Source of the DNA: Evansella clarkii
GTDB lineage: Bacteria; Bacillota; Bacilli; Bacillales; Salisediminibacteriaceae
Length of the DNA stretch: 64,000 nucleotides
Assembly: GCF_002019695.1 (NCBI RefSeq)
Contig: NZ_KV917376.1
Span: forward strand, 278,118-342,117
Direction of reading: 5' to 3'
Shown here: piece by piece, positions 33,565-42,128 of the stretch
Layout: every line of letters starts with the position of its first letter
How positions within the stretch are numbered: the first letter of the stretch is position 1
Made by a program: the position numbers and the translations under genes
The notes under the pieces: generated by a model
Databases searched by the model: none
What the model was told of the DNA's origin: nothing
What the model saw: the letters and a program-made list of their open reading frames with translations, nothing else

Positions 33565-34026
33565 TTAATCCGATTGTTCCAGCGACTCCTGGACAGCCTG
33601 ACTAATTTCAGTACGAGGATAGTTGATTCGTTCCCCGAATTCTACCCAATCGAGATTCGCCATCAAAAGCAGGTAACGTTTCCCGCTGGCCGGGTCGCTG
33701 ATGATGATGTGGTCACGGCCTGCCGTTTCCACACGCCCCTGGTAAACCATCGCATTCCATCTGCTGTTCCCTTGGTAAGTAAAATAGAAGGTACCAATCT
33801 TACCTTTGTTGAAGCGAATGATATTTTCGATAAATGATTCCTGCATCACGCCTCCCGGAAATTGCTGACCAGTTCCCAATGGAACCACCGGGGTGGAATA
33901 TGCCGGTCCAGAAGGCATATCAATAGGGAATCCACCTTGTTGTTGTGCGGCTCCCCCCATTACTCTGGAAGCGGGATAGTAACCAGGATAATTCATTGGA
34001 TAATAACTGGAGTCTCCATATGTCAT
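33565..34026 (-). CDS. gerQ: Spore coat protein GerQ
   Basis: A 153-residue protein with a Tyr/Gly/Pro-rich N-terminus and the conserved GerQ C-terminal domain (FIENIIRFNKGKIGTFYFTYQ near residue 65, then DHIIISDPASGKRYLLLMANLDWVEF in part). GerQ (YwdL) is an inner-coat protein cross-linked by transglutaminase in B. subtilis and needed to place CwlJ in the spore. Its gene follows cwlJ by 24 nt, the usual order. Confidence 0.93.
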   Translation of the reverse strand: MTYGDSSYYPMNYPGYYPASRVMGGAAQQQGGFPIDMPSGPAYSTPVVPLGTGQQFPGGVMQESFIENIIRFNKGKIGTFYFTYQGNSRWNAMVYQGRVETAGRDHIIISDPASGKRYLLLMANLDWVEFGERINYPRTEISQAVQESLEQSD

Positions 34027-34050
34027 GTGAAGTACAGCTCCTTTCTTTAT

Positions 34051-34527
34051 TTAGCGGTAAAACTCTGGGCAATAGCCCGGTACACCGACATAGTAGCAAT
34101 GATTTTTATGTGCAAACTCGAACTGCGTCATAGGGGATCTTGGCATCGTAGGGGTACAGGGATCCCGGTATGCTTGCCCAGGGCTGGGATTAAAAAACCA
34201 CAAGCTCATTCTGGAGCGAGGTTCCCTGTAACCTTGCAGCAAATCCCTGGCCCTCTGGAGGTCAGCTTCATCGGGACGCTGCGTATACAAAGTTCCGTTT
34301 AAGACGGGTTCGAAATGAGGGATACCAGTACCAGGGATTTCCTGATAAATCGCATGCCTGATATTGCGTAAGTTTTCGAAGTCCGGAGCACAATCTGCCT
34401 CCACCCGATTGGCGACAACCGTCCCTACCATGTTCATTCCCAGAGCTCCTTCTCCAATCGCTTCTGCCAGCATGAGCCTCGCTAACGATTCTACGTCACG
34501 GGTAGTATGCTTAATTCGTCTACCCAT
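34051..34527 (-). CDS. cwlJ: Spore cortex-lytic enzyme CwlJ
   Basis: The 158-residue protein belongs to the SleB/CwlJ hydrolase family: the conserved catalytic Glu lies in MLAEAIGEG (near residue 22), followed by VVANRVEADC and the aromatic-rich FFNPSPGQAYRDPC. CwlJ degrades cortex peptidoglycan during germination and is triggered by Ca-dipicolinate. It lacks a signal peptide, as expected for a protein made in the mother cell. Encoded with gerQ, on which it depends. Confidence 0.94.
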   Translation of the reverse strand: MGRRIKHTTRDVESLARLMLAEAIGEGALGMNMVGTVVANRVEADCAPDFENLRNIRHAIYQEIPGTGIPHFEPVLNGTLYTQRPDEADLQRARDLLQGYREPRSRMSLWFFNPSPGQAYRDPCTPTMPRSPMTQFEFAHKNHCYYVGVPGYCPEFYR

Positions 34528-34643
34528 CTACTCACCCCCTTCAACCTATACAACTAACTTATTGCCTGAAGATAACTTTCGAAACTTGCCAATCAGCCCA
34601 AACTGGGGGAATTCATCAAAAATCAAGTTTAATATATCAATAA

Positions 34644-34678
34644 AAAAACACATGCGATTTAAAAATGCATGTGTTTTT
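34644..34678 (-). terminator. Terminator after the mannitol operon
   Basis: AAAAACACATGC (34644-34655) and GCATGTGTTTTT (34667-34678) form a 12-bp stem with an 11-nt loop and T runs on both sides. It lies about 60 nt after the mtlD stop and separates it from cwlJ. Confidence 0.85.
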
Positions 34679-34740
34679 GCTTATTGGCTTGTTTGCGCTC
34701 CCTGGAGTATCCATGTTACTTGTTACTCTGCTGCAAACTT

Positions 34741-35883
34741 TTATTTTTTTAATGTTTCATATTGGCGTACTACTTCTTTTAATATGTCACTGCCTTCATC
34801 CAGTTTACTGATAGTCTGCAGAACATAAGAAGGACCGTGTTCTTCGATCATTCTCTGAATTTCCATCGCTTCCTCGTCCTCCTGATGATCAAACAACAAG
34901 GCAGCAGCGATTGCCTTTGCAAGGTTTGTGAAAGGCAGTCCCGCTTTTTGCGCCTGTGTTGCAGGTCGTATCAGCCTGTCTTCCGGTCCAAGTTTCCTTA
35001 TCGGTGAGCGTCCTACCCTTGTAACCCCATCATTTAAATATGGGTTTTTGAAGCGTTCAATATTCTTGTTGATGTATGTTAAATGCTCTTCTTCATTGAG
35101 GCCGTACTCCTGAACCAGATATGCACCTGTCTCCTTAAGTGTTTCCCTTACCTGCTTAGCGACTGCTTCATCCGCTAAAGTCTGGTCAATAGTTTCTTTT
35201 CCTTCAAGATAACCTAAGTAGGCAATTACCGCATGTCCTGTATTAACCGTAAATAGTTTTCGCTCAATAAACGGAGCCAGTTCCTCTACAATCTTCATTC
35301 CGTTTATTTCTGGAATACTTTCCTTTGTTTCCACAACCCATTCATAGTAAGGTTCAACAAGCACATCGAGAGAATCCTGGTCCTGAATCGGGACAATACG
35401 GTCTACTGCCGAGTTAAAGAAATAAATTCTTCCTTCCATTTTCCCCTTCGTTTCTTCATCCAGATGGTCAATAATATGGTTTCTTAAGATATCCGTGGCG
35501 CCAATTTGATTCTCGCATGCGATGACATAAAGCTTTTCTTCCGTTTCAGTAATATGCTTTGCTATCCCCCGGGCAATCAACGGTGCGATCCGTGGCAGAA
35601 TATTGGGTCCAATCGCAGTAGTTAAATAGGTGGCATTCTTAATTGCAGCTATTACTTCATCTTCCTGGGTCATGTTATTCAGTCCTGAAACATTTTCGAT
35701 CGTCATTGTCTCATTTTGTTCCGTTGCGAGCTTTACCTGGTATCTTTTTTCATCATTTAATTTATTTATGATCTGCTCAGCAATATCCACAAAAGTTACA
35801 TGGTAACCAGACTGCGAAAATAGTGCTCCTATAAAACCTCTGCCTATGTTTCCTGCTCCAAAATGAACTGTCTGTTTCAACAT
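34741..35883 (-). CDS. mtlD: Mannitol-1-phosphate 5-dehydrogenase
   Basis: About 380 residues of the long-chain polyol dehydrogenase family. The NAD motif HFGAGNIGRGFIG lies at residues 7-19 and the polyol-specific KLFTVNTGHAVIAYLGYL (around residue 210) holds catalytic Lys and His. It converts mannitol 1-phosphate to fructose 6-phosphate. Three ATG codons occur in a row; I chose the third because AAAGGA is then correctly spaced and the protein begins as in B. subtilis. It starts right at the mtlR stop. Confidence 0.95.
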   Translation of the reverse strand: MLKQTVHFGAGNIGRGFIGALFSQSGYHVTFVDIAEQIINKLNDEKRYQVKLATEQNETMTIENVSGLNNMTQEDEVIAAIKNATYLTTAIGPNILPRIAPLIARGIAKHITETEEKLYVIACENQIGATDILRNHIIDHLDEETKGKMEGRIYFFNSAVDRIVPIQDQDSLDVLVEPYYEWVVETKESIPEINGMKIVEELAPFIERKLFTVNTGHAVIAYLGYLEGKETIDQTLADEAVAKQVRETLKETGAYLVQEYGLNEEEHLTYINKNIERFKNPYLNDGVTRVGRSPIRKLGPEDRLIRPATQAQKAGLPFTNLAKAIAAALLFDHQEDEEAMEIQRMIEEHGPSYVLQTISKLDEGSDILKEVVRQYETLKK

Positions 35884-35885
35884 CA

Positions 35886-37982
35886 TCATTCCTTTATGAG
35901 ATTATTTTGTAAGAAATTCAGAAATAAATCTTCGAGTTTTTTTCGTATCAGTGGTTCATTAGAGGAAGAAAAAACCATCATTGATACATCGCTTTCAATC
36001 AAAGCTGTACTGATCAAGTTAAGTATTTCCTGCTCCCGCTTGCTCATGTTTTCAGGCGCCAGCATCAACAGCAGATTCTTCATTTGCATATCCTCGCCGT
36101 CCATCCCTTTAATAGTACAGGGCTTGTCCAAATGGGCCACCTGGAAAATCAGTTCCAGTACTCCTTCTTCACGGCAATGATACAGACCCATATTTGTATT
36201 TGGTATCCCAAGGCCGCCCTTTTTCTCCCGCTCCTCCAGCTGCCGCATTATGTCAGAAGTGTTGTTGACCAGGCCATCCTGTCCGGCCCTGTCGACCATT
36301 TCCTGTATCGTCTTCCAGTGGTCACCAACTTGCTCCATTCGATAGACACGCAGATTAGTAAGAATCGACTCCATACTTGACTGGACATCTTTTATTTCCT
36401 GCAAGAGAATATTTATATCCTGCCGCTTGTTTTTTGCTGTAGCTTTAAAGCGGCTGCCAGCAGACAAATACTGCTTTTTTCTAGTCAGCTTCCCTAAATT
36501 TTTTTGCAAGTAGTTCTGAATAAAACCAATATCCTTATTGCTTAATAATGGACTTACCAGTATATAATCCAGATCAGAAAAAGGAAGCCTGACAGTGGAT
36601 ATTACAATATCGAATTCACTAAGATTAGCTGTCCGGAAATCCTTAATCGATAAAATCTCCACGTGAGTAATCTCCATAAGCTCTTTTTTTATCCGGCTCG
36701 CAAGCATCCTGGAAGCTCCTATACCTGTAGGACAAACCACAACGGCATTAATTCTTATCTTCTCTTCATTCATTAGCATAGCCGATCCAAAATGAAGAAC
36801 AACAAACGCTATTTCATCGTCCGGAAAATCGATATCTTCAAATTCTTTCTCCAGGCTGTCCTTTACAGCAATAAATAAAACAGGATATTTTTTCTTAATT
36901 TCATTTGTCAAAGGGTTGTACAGATCGAGATTCTGCTGCAAACGGTAAATGGAAGGTTCCATATGTGCCAGTAATCCCTGGAATAAAGAAAAATCATCGG
37001 TAAAATCGATATTCAGCTTTGATGAAACAGCCTTTATTACCTTTTTAATCAGTTTGCCCAGCAGGACACTGTCATAATAGATTACCTCAGCGGCTTGAAC
37101 CTTTGAACCTTTTAAGATGACTGATAAAAAATGCACGTCACTTTTTGTTAAAGGAATTGCAAGTTTTTCCTTCAGCTCTGTGCATATCAATTCTATTAGC
37201 TGAAATTCATCTGTATATTCATTTCCAGCTTGATATTCCTGTTCCAGCAGGAATTTACTTTCATTTCGCTGAATTGTAAGGCAAATATGTACAATGAGGC
37301 CTATATAATCACTATCTGCCAGTCTTGTCTGCCAATTGTTGATTTTATAATTTACAAGGTGGTCAATTAAAAATAAATACCGAGGTGAAAAATAACCGAG
37401 TATTATCTCCTCCGGCTCGTTTCCCTGTTGGAGAAAATACAGGCTTTCAATCAAATCTTCGTAAAAATGTACCAGAAAGTAGCTTGCGAGTGCATGCCGT
37501 TTATCCGCTTCTTTTCCCGAAAGTTCCATCCCAACACCCCTTTTTCTGGTAAGGGTGATGGAGAATTTATTAAGCCAGTCCTCAAGGTCATCCAGGTAAG
37601 ATGTCAGCGTTACAGCGCTGACTCCCAATTGATTTGCGAGCACCTGCTTTTTAAATGAAGGTCCTTCATGGAGAAGCGTGATCAGCAAACGCAGTTTTCG
37701 CTCTTCCGGAGTGATATCAGTAGGGTTAACACCGGTCAATTTCTGTATTAGCTTATAAATATGCTCATTTTTGCCGTCAATAAAGAGACCATCATTAGAT
37801 GTACGTTGCAGTTTCAAGTGAAATTGCTTTAATGTTTTTTCTACCGATTTCAGGTCCCTCTGGATTGTCCTCCCGCTCACATTTAAGAACTCGGAAAGTG
37901 AGTGGACTGTATGCCTGCCCGAAGTTTTTACAATTAATTCAATGATTGATTTTTCCCTCGAGGTTATAAACATTCTTCTCAC
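35886..37982 (-). CDS. mtlR: Mannitol operon activator MtlR (PRD-containing)
   Basis: The 698-residue protein has an N-terminal DeoR-type helix-turn-helix (SLSEFLNVSGRTIQRDL near residue 28) with a second HTH, two PRD domains (about residues 190-400), an EIIB-like domain (VVCPTGIGASRMLASRI near residue 418) and a C-terminal EIIA-like domain (MGLYHCREEGVLELIF near residue 604). PTS phosphorylation of PRD and EII-like domains adjusts its activity to mannitol and glucose supply. In B. subtilis mtlR is at a separate locus; here it lies between mtlA and mtlD. Confidence 0.93.
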   Translation of the reverse strand: MRRMFITSREKSIIELIVKTSGRHTVHSLSEFLNVSGRTIQRDLKSVEKTLKQFHLKLQRTSNDGLFIDGKNEHIYKLIQKLTGVNPTDITPEERKLRLLITLLHEGPSFKKQVLANQLGVSAVTLTSYLDDLEDWLNKFSITLTRKRGVGMELSGKEADKRHALASYFLVHFYEDLIESLYFLQQGNEPEEIILGYFSPRYLFLIDHLVNYKINNWQTRLADSDYIGLIVHICLTIQRNESKFLLEQEYQAGNEYTDEFQLIELICTELKEKLAIPLTKSDVHFLSVILKGSKVQAAEVIYYDSVLLGKLIKKVIKAVSSKLNIDFTDDFSLFQGLLAHMEPSIYRLQQNLDLYNPLTNEIKKKYPVLFIAVKDSLEKEFEDIDFPDDEIAFVVLHFGSAMLMNEEKIRINAVVVCPTGIGASRMLASRIKKELMEITHVEILSIKDFRTANLSEFDIVISTVRLPFSDLDYILVSPLLSNKDIGFIQNYLQKNLGKLTRKKQYLSAGSRFKATAKNKRQDINILLQEIKDVQSSMESILTNLRVYRMEQVGDHWKTIQEMVDRAGQDGLVNNTSDIMRQLEEREKKGGLGIPNTNMGLYHCREEGVLELIFQVAHLDKPCTIKGMDGEDMQMKNLLLMLAPENMSKREQEILNLISTALIESDVSMMVFSSSNEPLIRKKLEDLFLNFLQNNLIKE

Positions 37983-38043
37983 TCATTTCACTTATTAGAA
38001 GTCCATTTTCAGGAGAAAATGCCTGAACACCTTTTATATTCAA

Positions 38044-38075
38044 ACAGAAAGGCAGGTATACCCCGCCTTTCCAGT
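38044..38075 (-). terminator. Hairpin between mtlA and mtlR
   Basis: On the minus strand AAAGGC and GCCTTT bracket an 11-nt loop, followed by CTGTTT. It may attenuate read-through from the strongly expressed PTS gene into mtlR. Confidence 0.6.
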
Positions 38076-38082
38076 TTGTTTA

Positions 38083-39996
38083 TTATTTGCTGTTGATAAT
38101 ATCCATGAGCTCTTTCGCCGTTTTGGCCTTTACCATTTGATCCACATTTTCCTGTTCGGAACAAATGATAGCAATGCCTGATAGTATCTCTAAGTGCGTA
38201 CCGTCTTTTCCGGCGATTCCGAAGATCAATTTAGCTTGCTCTCCATTGAAATCTACCCCGTTTGGTACCTGGATAACCGTGAATCCTGACTTAATGACTG
38301 CTTTCTTCGCTTCTTCTGTACCATGCGGTATAGCTACATTATTGCCCATGTAAGTCGATGTGATTTCTTCACGTTCGATCATTGCCTCTACATAGCTGTC
38401 TTTCACGTAGCCTCCTTTTACCAATACTTCACCGGCAAAACGGATCGCTTCCTCTTTTGTAGCGAACTCTTTACCCATAAAGATGTTTTCTTCAAGCAGG
38501 AGATCATCGTCTTTATCCATATTCGGCTCTGTATCTGCCGCATCTGTTTCAGATTCTTCAACCAGCTCAGCCTGTTCTTCCGTAATATCATTTTGGAGGC
38601 TTGCAATGAGCTTATCATACTCAGGACTTGATAAGAAATTATCAACGGAAATGTGATAAGCACCAGGCAGCTTGTTCTGTGCACGGGGAGTCAATTCCTC
38701 CTGCGTGATTACAACCTGGGTATCAGCAGGCAGATTGCTGATCGCTGTATTCGTAACTGTTATATCAAGGCCAGCTTCTTTTACTTTCTTCCTCAGCAGG
38801 GAAGCTCCCATCGCGCTGGATCCCATACCCGCATCACATGCAAAGACAATTTTGTTTACTTCTTTTGGTAAAGCACCTTTATTTACTGCTGCTTCTCCAG
38901 CTGCAGTACTTTTCTTCCCTTTCATTTGTTCCATCTTCTTTGTAGCTTCGTTGATATCTTCATCAATCTGTTTGCCTGTTTTAAGTACAAAAGCAGAAGT
39001 GACGAAGGAAACTGCAGTCGCTACGAATACTGCTGCAAAGTTTGCCAGGTAAGCTGTTCCTTCCGGAGGTGTTACAGCTGTAATTGCTATAATACTTCCT
39101 GGAGAAGCTGGCGCTACAAGTCCACCGCCAAGAAGCACAAGCGTGAACACACCACTCATTCCTCCCAGGATGACAGAAACAATAAGCATTGGCTTCATAA
39201 GCACGTAAGGGAAGTAAATTTCGTGAATACCACCCAGGAAATGTATGATTGCCGCTCCCGGTGCAGATTGTTTCGCCAGTCCTCTTCCAAAAATCATAAA
39301 TGCTAATAGCACACCAAGACCTGGTCCCGGGTTTGCTTCAAGCAGGAAGAGAATCGAACGGCCGATATTCGATGCTTGTTCCAACCCAATCGGAGTCAGA
39401 ACTCCGTGGTTGATTGCGTTATTTAAAAACAGGATTTTTGCCGGTTCAATTAATATGCTTGTAAGGGGAAGCAAGCCTGCGTCTACCAGCCAGTCAACAC
39501 CTGTTACGAGAACTCGTGTGAATGCCTGGACAGCCGGGCCTATCCCTAAAAATGCGATAATAGCAATAGTTGCACCAATAATACCTGCAGAAAAGTTGTT
39601 GACGAGCATTTCGAAGCCGGATCTGACTTTTCCTTCGATTGCCTGGTCGAATTTTTTAATAACGAATGCTGCAAGCGGTCCCATAATCATGGCCCCTAAG
39701 AACATTGGAGTATCAGGTGCACCAACAATAACCCCCATTGAGGCAATTGCACCTACCACACCACCGCGCTGATCGTGGATTAATTTACCTCCTGTATAAC
39801 CAATTAACAGAGGCAATAAGTAAGTAACCATCGGGCCAACTAAACTGGCAAGGTTTTCATTTGGAAAGAAGCCAGTAGGAATGAATAATGCTGTTATTAA
39901 TCCCCAGGCTATAAAAGCCCCAATGTTCGGCATTACCATCGAACTGAGGAAGTTACCGAACTTCTGCACTCTGACTTTAATTTTTGACTGAGCCAT
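38083..39996 (-). CDS. mtlA: PTS mannitol permease, fused EIICBA
   Basis: The 637-residue protein carries the membrane EIIC domain (about residues 1-345), an EIIB domain with the phospho-cysteine in FACDAGMGSSAMG (near residue 390), an acidic linker and an EIIA domain with the phospho-histidine in AIPHGT (His558). The fusion makes a separate mtlF gene unnecessary. It imports and phosphorylates mannitol to mannitol 1-phosphate for MtlD. First gene of mtlA-mtlR-mtlD; GAAAGGAAG lies upstream of the ATG. Confidence 0.96.
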   Translation of the reverse strand: MAQSKIKVRVQKFGNFLSSMVMPNIGAFIAWGLITALFIPTGFFPNENLASLVGPMVTYLLPLLIGYTGGKLIHDQRGGVVGAIASMGVIVGAPDTPMFLGAMIMGPLAAFVIKKFDQAIEGKVRSGFEMLVNNFSAGIIGATIAIIAFLGIGPAVQAFTRVLVTGVDWLVDAGLLPLTSILIEPAKILFLNNAINHGVLTPIGLEQASNIGRSILFLLEANPGPGLGVLLAFMIFGRGLAKQSAPGAAIIHFLGGIHEIYFPYVLMKPMLIVSVILGGMSGVFTLVLLGGGLVAPASPGSIIAITAVTPPEGTAYLANFAAVFVATAVSFVTSAFVLKTGKQIDEDINEATKKMEQMKGKKSTAAGEAAVNKGALPKEVNKIVFACDAGMGSSAMGASLLRKKVKEAGLDITVTNTAISNLPADTQVVITQEELTPRAQNKLPGAYHISVDNFLSSPEYDKLIASLQNDITEEQAELVEESETDAADTEPNMDKDDDLLLEENIFMGKEFATKEEAIRFAGEVLVKGGYVKDSYVEAMIEREEITSTYMGNNVAIPHGTEEAKKAVIKSGFTVIQVPNGVDFNGEQAKLIFGIAGKDGTHLEILSGIAIICSEQENVDQMVKAKTAKELMDIINSK

Positions 39997-40095
39997 TATA
40001 TTCTTCCTTTCAGTAAAAATAATTATTGACTTTTAACTTACATATATAATCATAGTCTAATTAGATCCGCCGATTCAATGTTATTGAAAACTAAC

Positions 40096-40118
40096 TTTGT
40101 CGTGCTTATAATGACAAA
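40096..40118 (-). promoter_or_regulatory. Probable MtlR operator upstream of mtlA
   Basis: TTTGTC (40096-40101) and GACAAA (40113-40118) form an inverted repeat about 100 bp upstream of mtlA, near to the TTGNCA...TGNCAA type of MtlR site known in Firmicutes. Downstream on the minus strand TTGAAT and TATGAT with an 18-bp spacer could be the promoter. Confidence 0.5.
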
Positions 40119-40303
40119 CCTATTGTTTCTCAATATGCCGCTGTTATACTTACAAAACCATGTAAGCCGCCCGTTTCACCAGCAGTAATCATAAGGGCTT
40201 GAGCAGCTGGGACACCGGGGGCCACCTTCCATAATATTGCTCATTATTTTGTATTGACTTCTATCAAAAATCTCTTTATAGTTTTACATACGTTTTACTT
40301 TAC

Positions 40304-40331
40304 CACTTAAAAGCGTTTAAGCGTTTAAGTG
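40304..40331. promoter_or_regulatory. Inverted repeat upstream of nhaC
   Basis: CACTTAAA (40304-40311) and TTTAAGTG (40324-40331) flank a core with two direct AGCGTTTAAG/GCGTTTAAG copies. It lies about 65 bp upstream of nhaC and is a probable operator of an unidentified regulator. The rest of 39997-40393 holds the mtl control region and, at about 40140-40230, what may be a short decayed coding fragment on the minus strand. Confidence 0.45.
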
Positions 40332-40393
40332 TTTTAGTGAAAATCATCTCGGGTTAAATATTTCAAAAGGTATTTAGAAAAGGAGAAAGTGAA

Positions 40394-41785
40394 ATGATCA
40401 ATTTAAGAGGTTGGGAAGCCCTCCTTATTATCGCTATTATTTTAAGTGTAATTGGTGTTTCCTTAATTCATTACGGTGCACATCCCCATGTTCCGATTTT
40501 CATAGTAATTATTTTTATTATTGGGTATGGATTTATAAAACGTGTCCCATGGGCTGCTTTAGAAGAGGGAATGATTAAAGGGGTAAAAGCAGGTATCGTA
40601 CCAATTATGATTTTCATGTTAATCGGGGTGCTTATCGCCGTCTGGATGGAATCGGGAACGATTCCTACGTTGATAGCGTATAGTTTGCATATTGTTTCAA
40701 CTGACTATTTCTTACCCAGTGCCTTCATCGCAACGGCTGTTGTTGGGATATCACTAGGCAGCGCATTCACAACAATCTCTACCATCGGAGTTGCGTTTAT
40801 GGCGGTAGGCAGTATTCTGGGCATTCCTTTACCGATGGTAGCTGGAGCCGTTATTTCCGGTTCTTTAGTGGGTGATAAGTTGTCTCCATTATCCGATACC
40901 ACAAATCTTGCATCTTCTGTCGCCAAATCCGATTTATTTGAACATATTCGTCATATGTTATGGGTTGGAATACCTGCTTTTACAATCTCCCTTATCTTAT
41001 TTATTATCATTGGACGGACAAACACGACTGTTCAACCTGAAAGAATGGAGGAAATGCTTACCTCCTTACAAGAAACGGCTATTGTTCATCCGTTTGCACT
41101 GCTGCCAGCTGTATGTATTATCGTTATGGCAATCATGAAAAAGTCAGCTATACCAACAATGATTATTGGTATTACAGCAGGTCTGGTAACATCTATCCTT
41201 CTGCGAGGAGACATATTTATAGCAGACTGGATGCAACTCATTCAAAACGGCTATATTTCAGGAGCGGCAAATGAAGATCTGGCAAATATTCTTGACCGTG
41301 GTGGAATCCAAAGCATGATGTGGGCTATATCTCTTCTATTATTAGCATTAAGTATGGGAGGCTTATTGTCTGTTCTTGGCGTGATTGAGAGATTAATTCA
41401 ATTGATACAAGGCGCAGTCAAAACAACAGGAAGACTTGTGCTTTCTACCGTTTTATCAGGAATTGGTATTAATGCAAGTCTTGGAGAACAATATATGTCT
41501 ATTATTTTGACAGGGGAAGCATTTCAGAAGCGCTATAAAGAAATGGGGTTTACGGGTAAACAACTCTCTAAAGTGTTAGAGTCAGGTGGAACGGTTATTA
41601 ACCCGCTAATCCCTTATGGGGTAAGCGGCGTATTTATGTCGAGTGTTCTGGGAGTACCAGTTCTTTCTTATTTACCCTTTGTATTTTTCTGCTTACTTTG
41701 TCCATTGATTACAATGGTTTATGGATTTACTGGAGTAAGCTTCTCTAAGAATAATATTGAGAGTGTTGAAAGAAAAGCGGCTTAA
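40394..41785 (+). CDS. nhaC: Na+/H+ antiporter, NhaC family
   Basis: The 463-residue membrane protein has about 11 segments and NhaC family patterns such as GTIPTLIAYSL (near residue 93), GSLVGDKLSPLSDTTNLAS (near residue 155) and SGGTVINPLIPYGVSGV (near residue 397). It exchanges sodium or a small organic ion for protons; some relatives are malate/lactate antiporters. AAAGGAGAAAGTG precedes the ATG. Base composition is more AT-rich than the right-hand core genes. Confidence 0.9.
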   Translation: MINLRGWEALLIIAIILSVIGVSLIHYGAHPHVPIFIVIIFIIGYGFIKRVPWAALEEGMIKGVKAGIVPIMIFMLIGVLIAVWMESGTIPTLIAYSLHIVSTDYFLPSAFIATAVVGISLGSAFTTISTIGVAFMAVGSILGIPLPMVAGAVISGSLVGDKLSPLSDTTNLASSVAKSDLFEHIRHMLWVGIPAFTISLILFIIIGRTNTTVQPERMEEMLTSLQETAIVHPFALLPAVCIIVMAIMKKSAIPTMIIGITAGLVTSILLRGDIFIADWMQLIQNGYISGAANEDLANILDRGGIQSMMWAISLLLLALSMGGLLSVLGVIERLIQLIQGAVKTTGRLVLSTVLSGIGINASLGEQYMSIILTGEAFQKRYKEMGFTGKQLSKVLESGGTVINPLIPYGVSGVFMSSVLGVPVLSYLPFVFFCLLCPLITMVYGFTGVSFSKNNIESVERKAA

Positions 41786-41810
41786 TCGGAGAGATAAAGA
41801 ACAAAAATTC

Positions 41811-41852
41811 AAAGAGGCTTCTCAAAAGTTTAATCAACTAATGAGAAGGCTT
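41811..41852 (+). terminator. Hairpin terminator after nhaC; copy C of the groEL-type terminator
   Basis: AAAGAGGCTTCTCA and TGAGAAGGCTTT form a stem (one mismatch) followed by TTTTTTT. The same sequence pattern, including the AAGTTTAATCAACT loop side, recurs downstream of groEL (49302-49346) and at 46578-46619. Confidence 0.85.
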
Positions 41853-41884
41853 TTTTTGATTATATATACCCAGAAGTGAGCAGC

Positions 41885-41927
41885 TATTACATCGCGCGCC
41901 CCTAAAGGTGGGAGTGTGCAATATCTA
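41885..41927. repeat. Copy C of the groEL 3'-end-like repeat
   Basis: This stretch (ATTACATC ... CGCCCCTAAAGGTG ... AGTGTGCAATATCT) matches the copy at 46679-46720 over about 45 bases with few differences, and its left part resembles the groEL stop-codon region. It lies 33 nt from a groEL-type terminator, the same arrangement as the other two copies. The remaining 41928-42128 shows no gene. Confidence 0.65.
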
Positions 41928-42128
41928 TTATGGCTTGTGAAAACTGCAAGCATTACCTACTTTTTTAACTTTAGTTCCATCAGCTAATTCAAAGCATAAT
42001 AAAATAGCCGATACATAAAATATTTATGTTTATAGAACACAGAATTTTTTCTATTTTAATCAAAATATTTTTCCGGCCGGATTATTATGTTATTTTAATT
42101 ACTTGATCTAAAATCATTGGGGGTTTTT

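Noticed and set aside
40140-40230. Short minus-strand coding-like fragment (ALMITAGETGGLHGFVSI)
   Set aside because: About 28 codons without a start or recognisable family; it may be a gene remnant, but cannot be supported.
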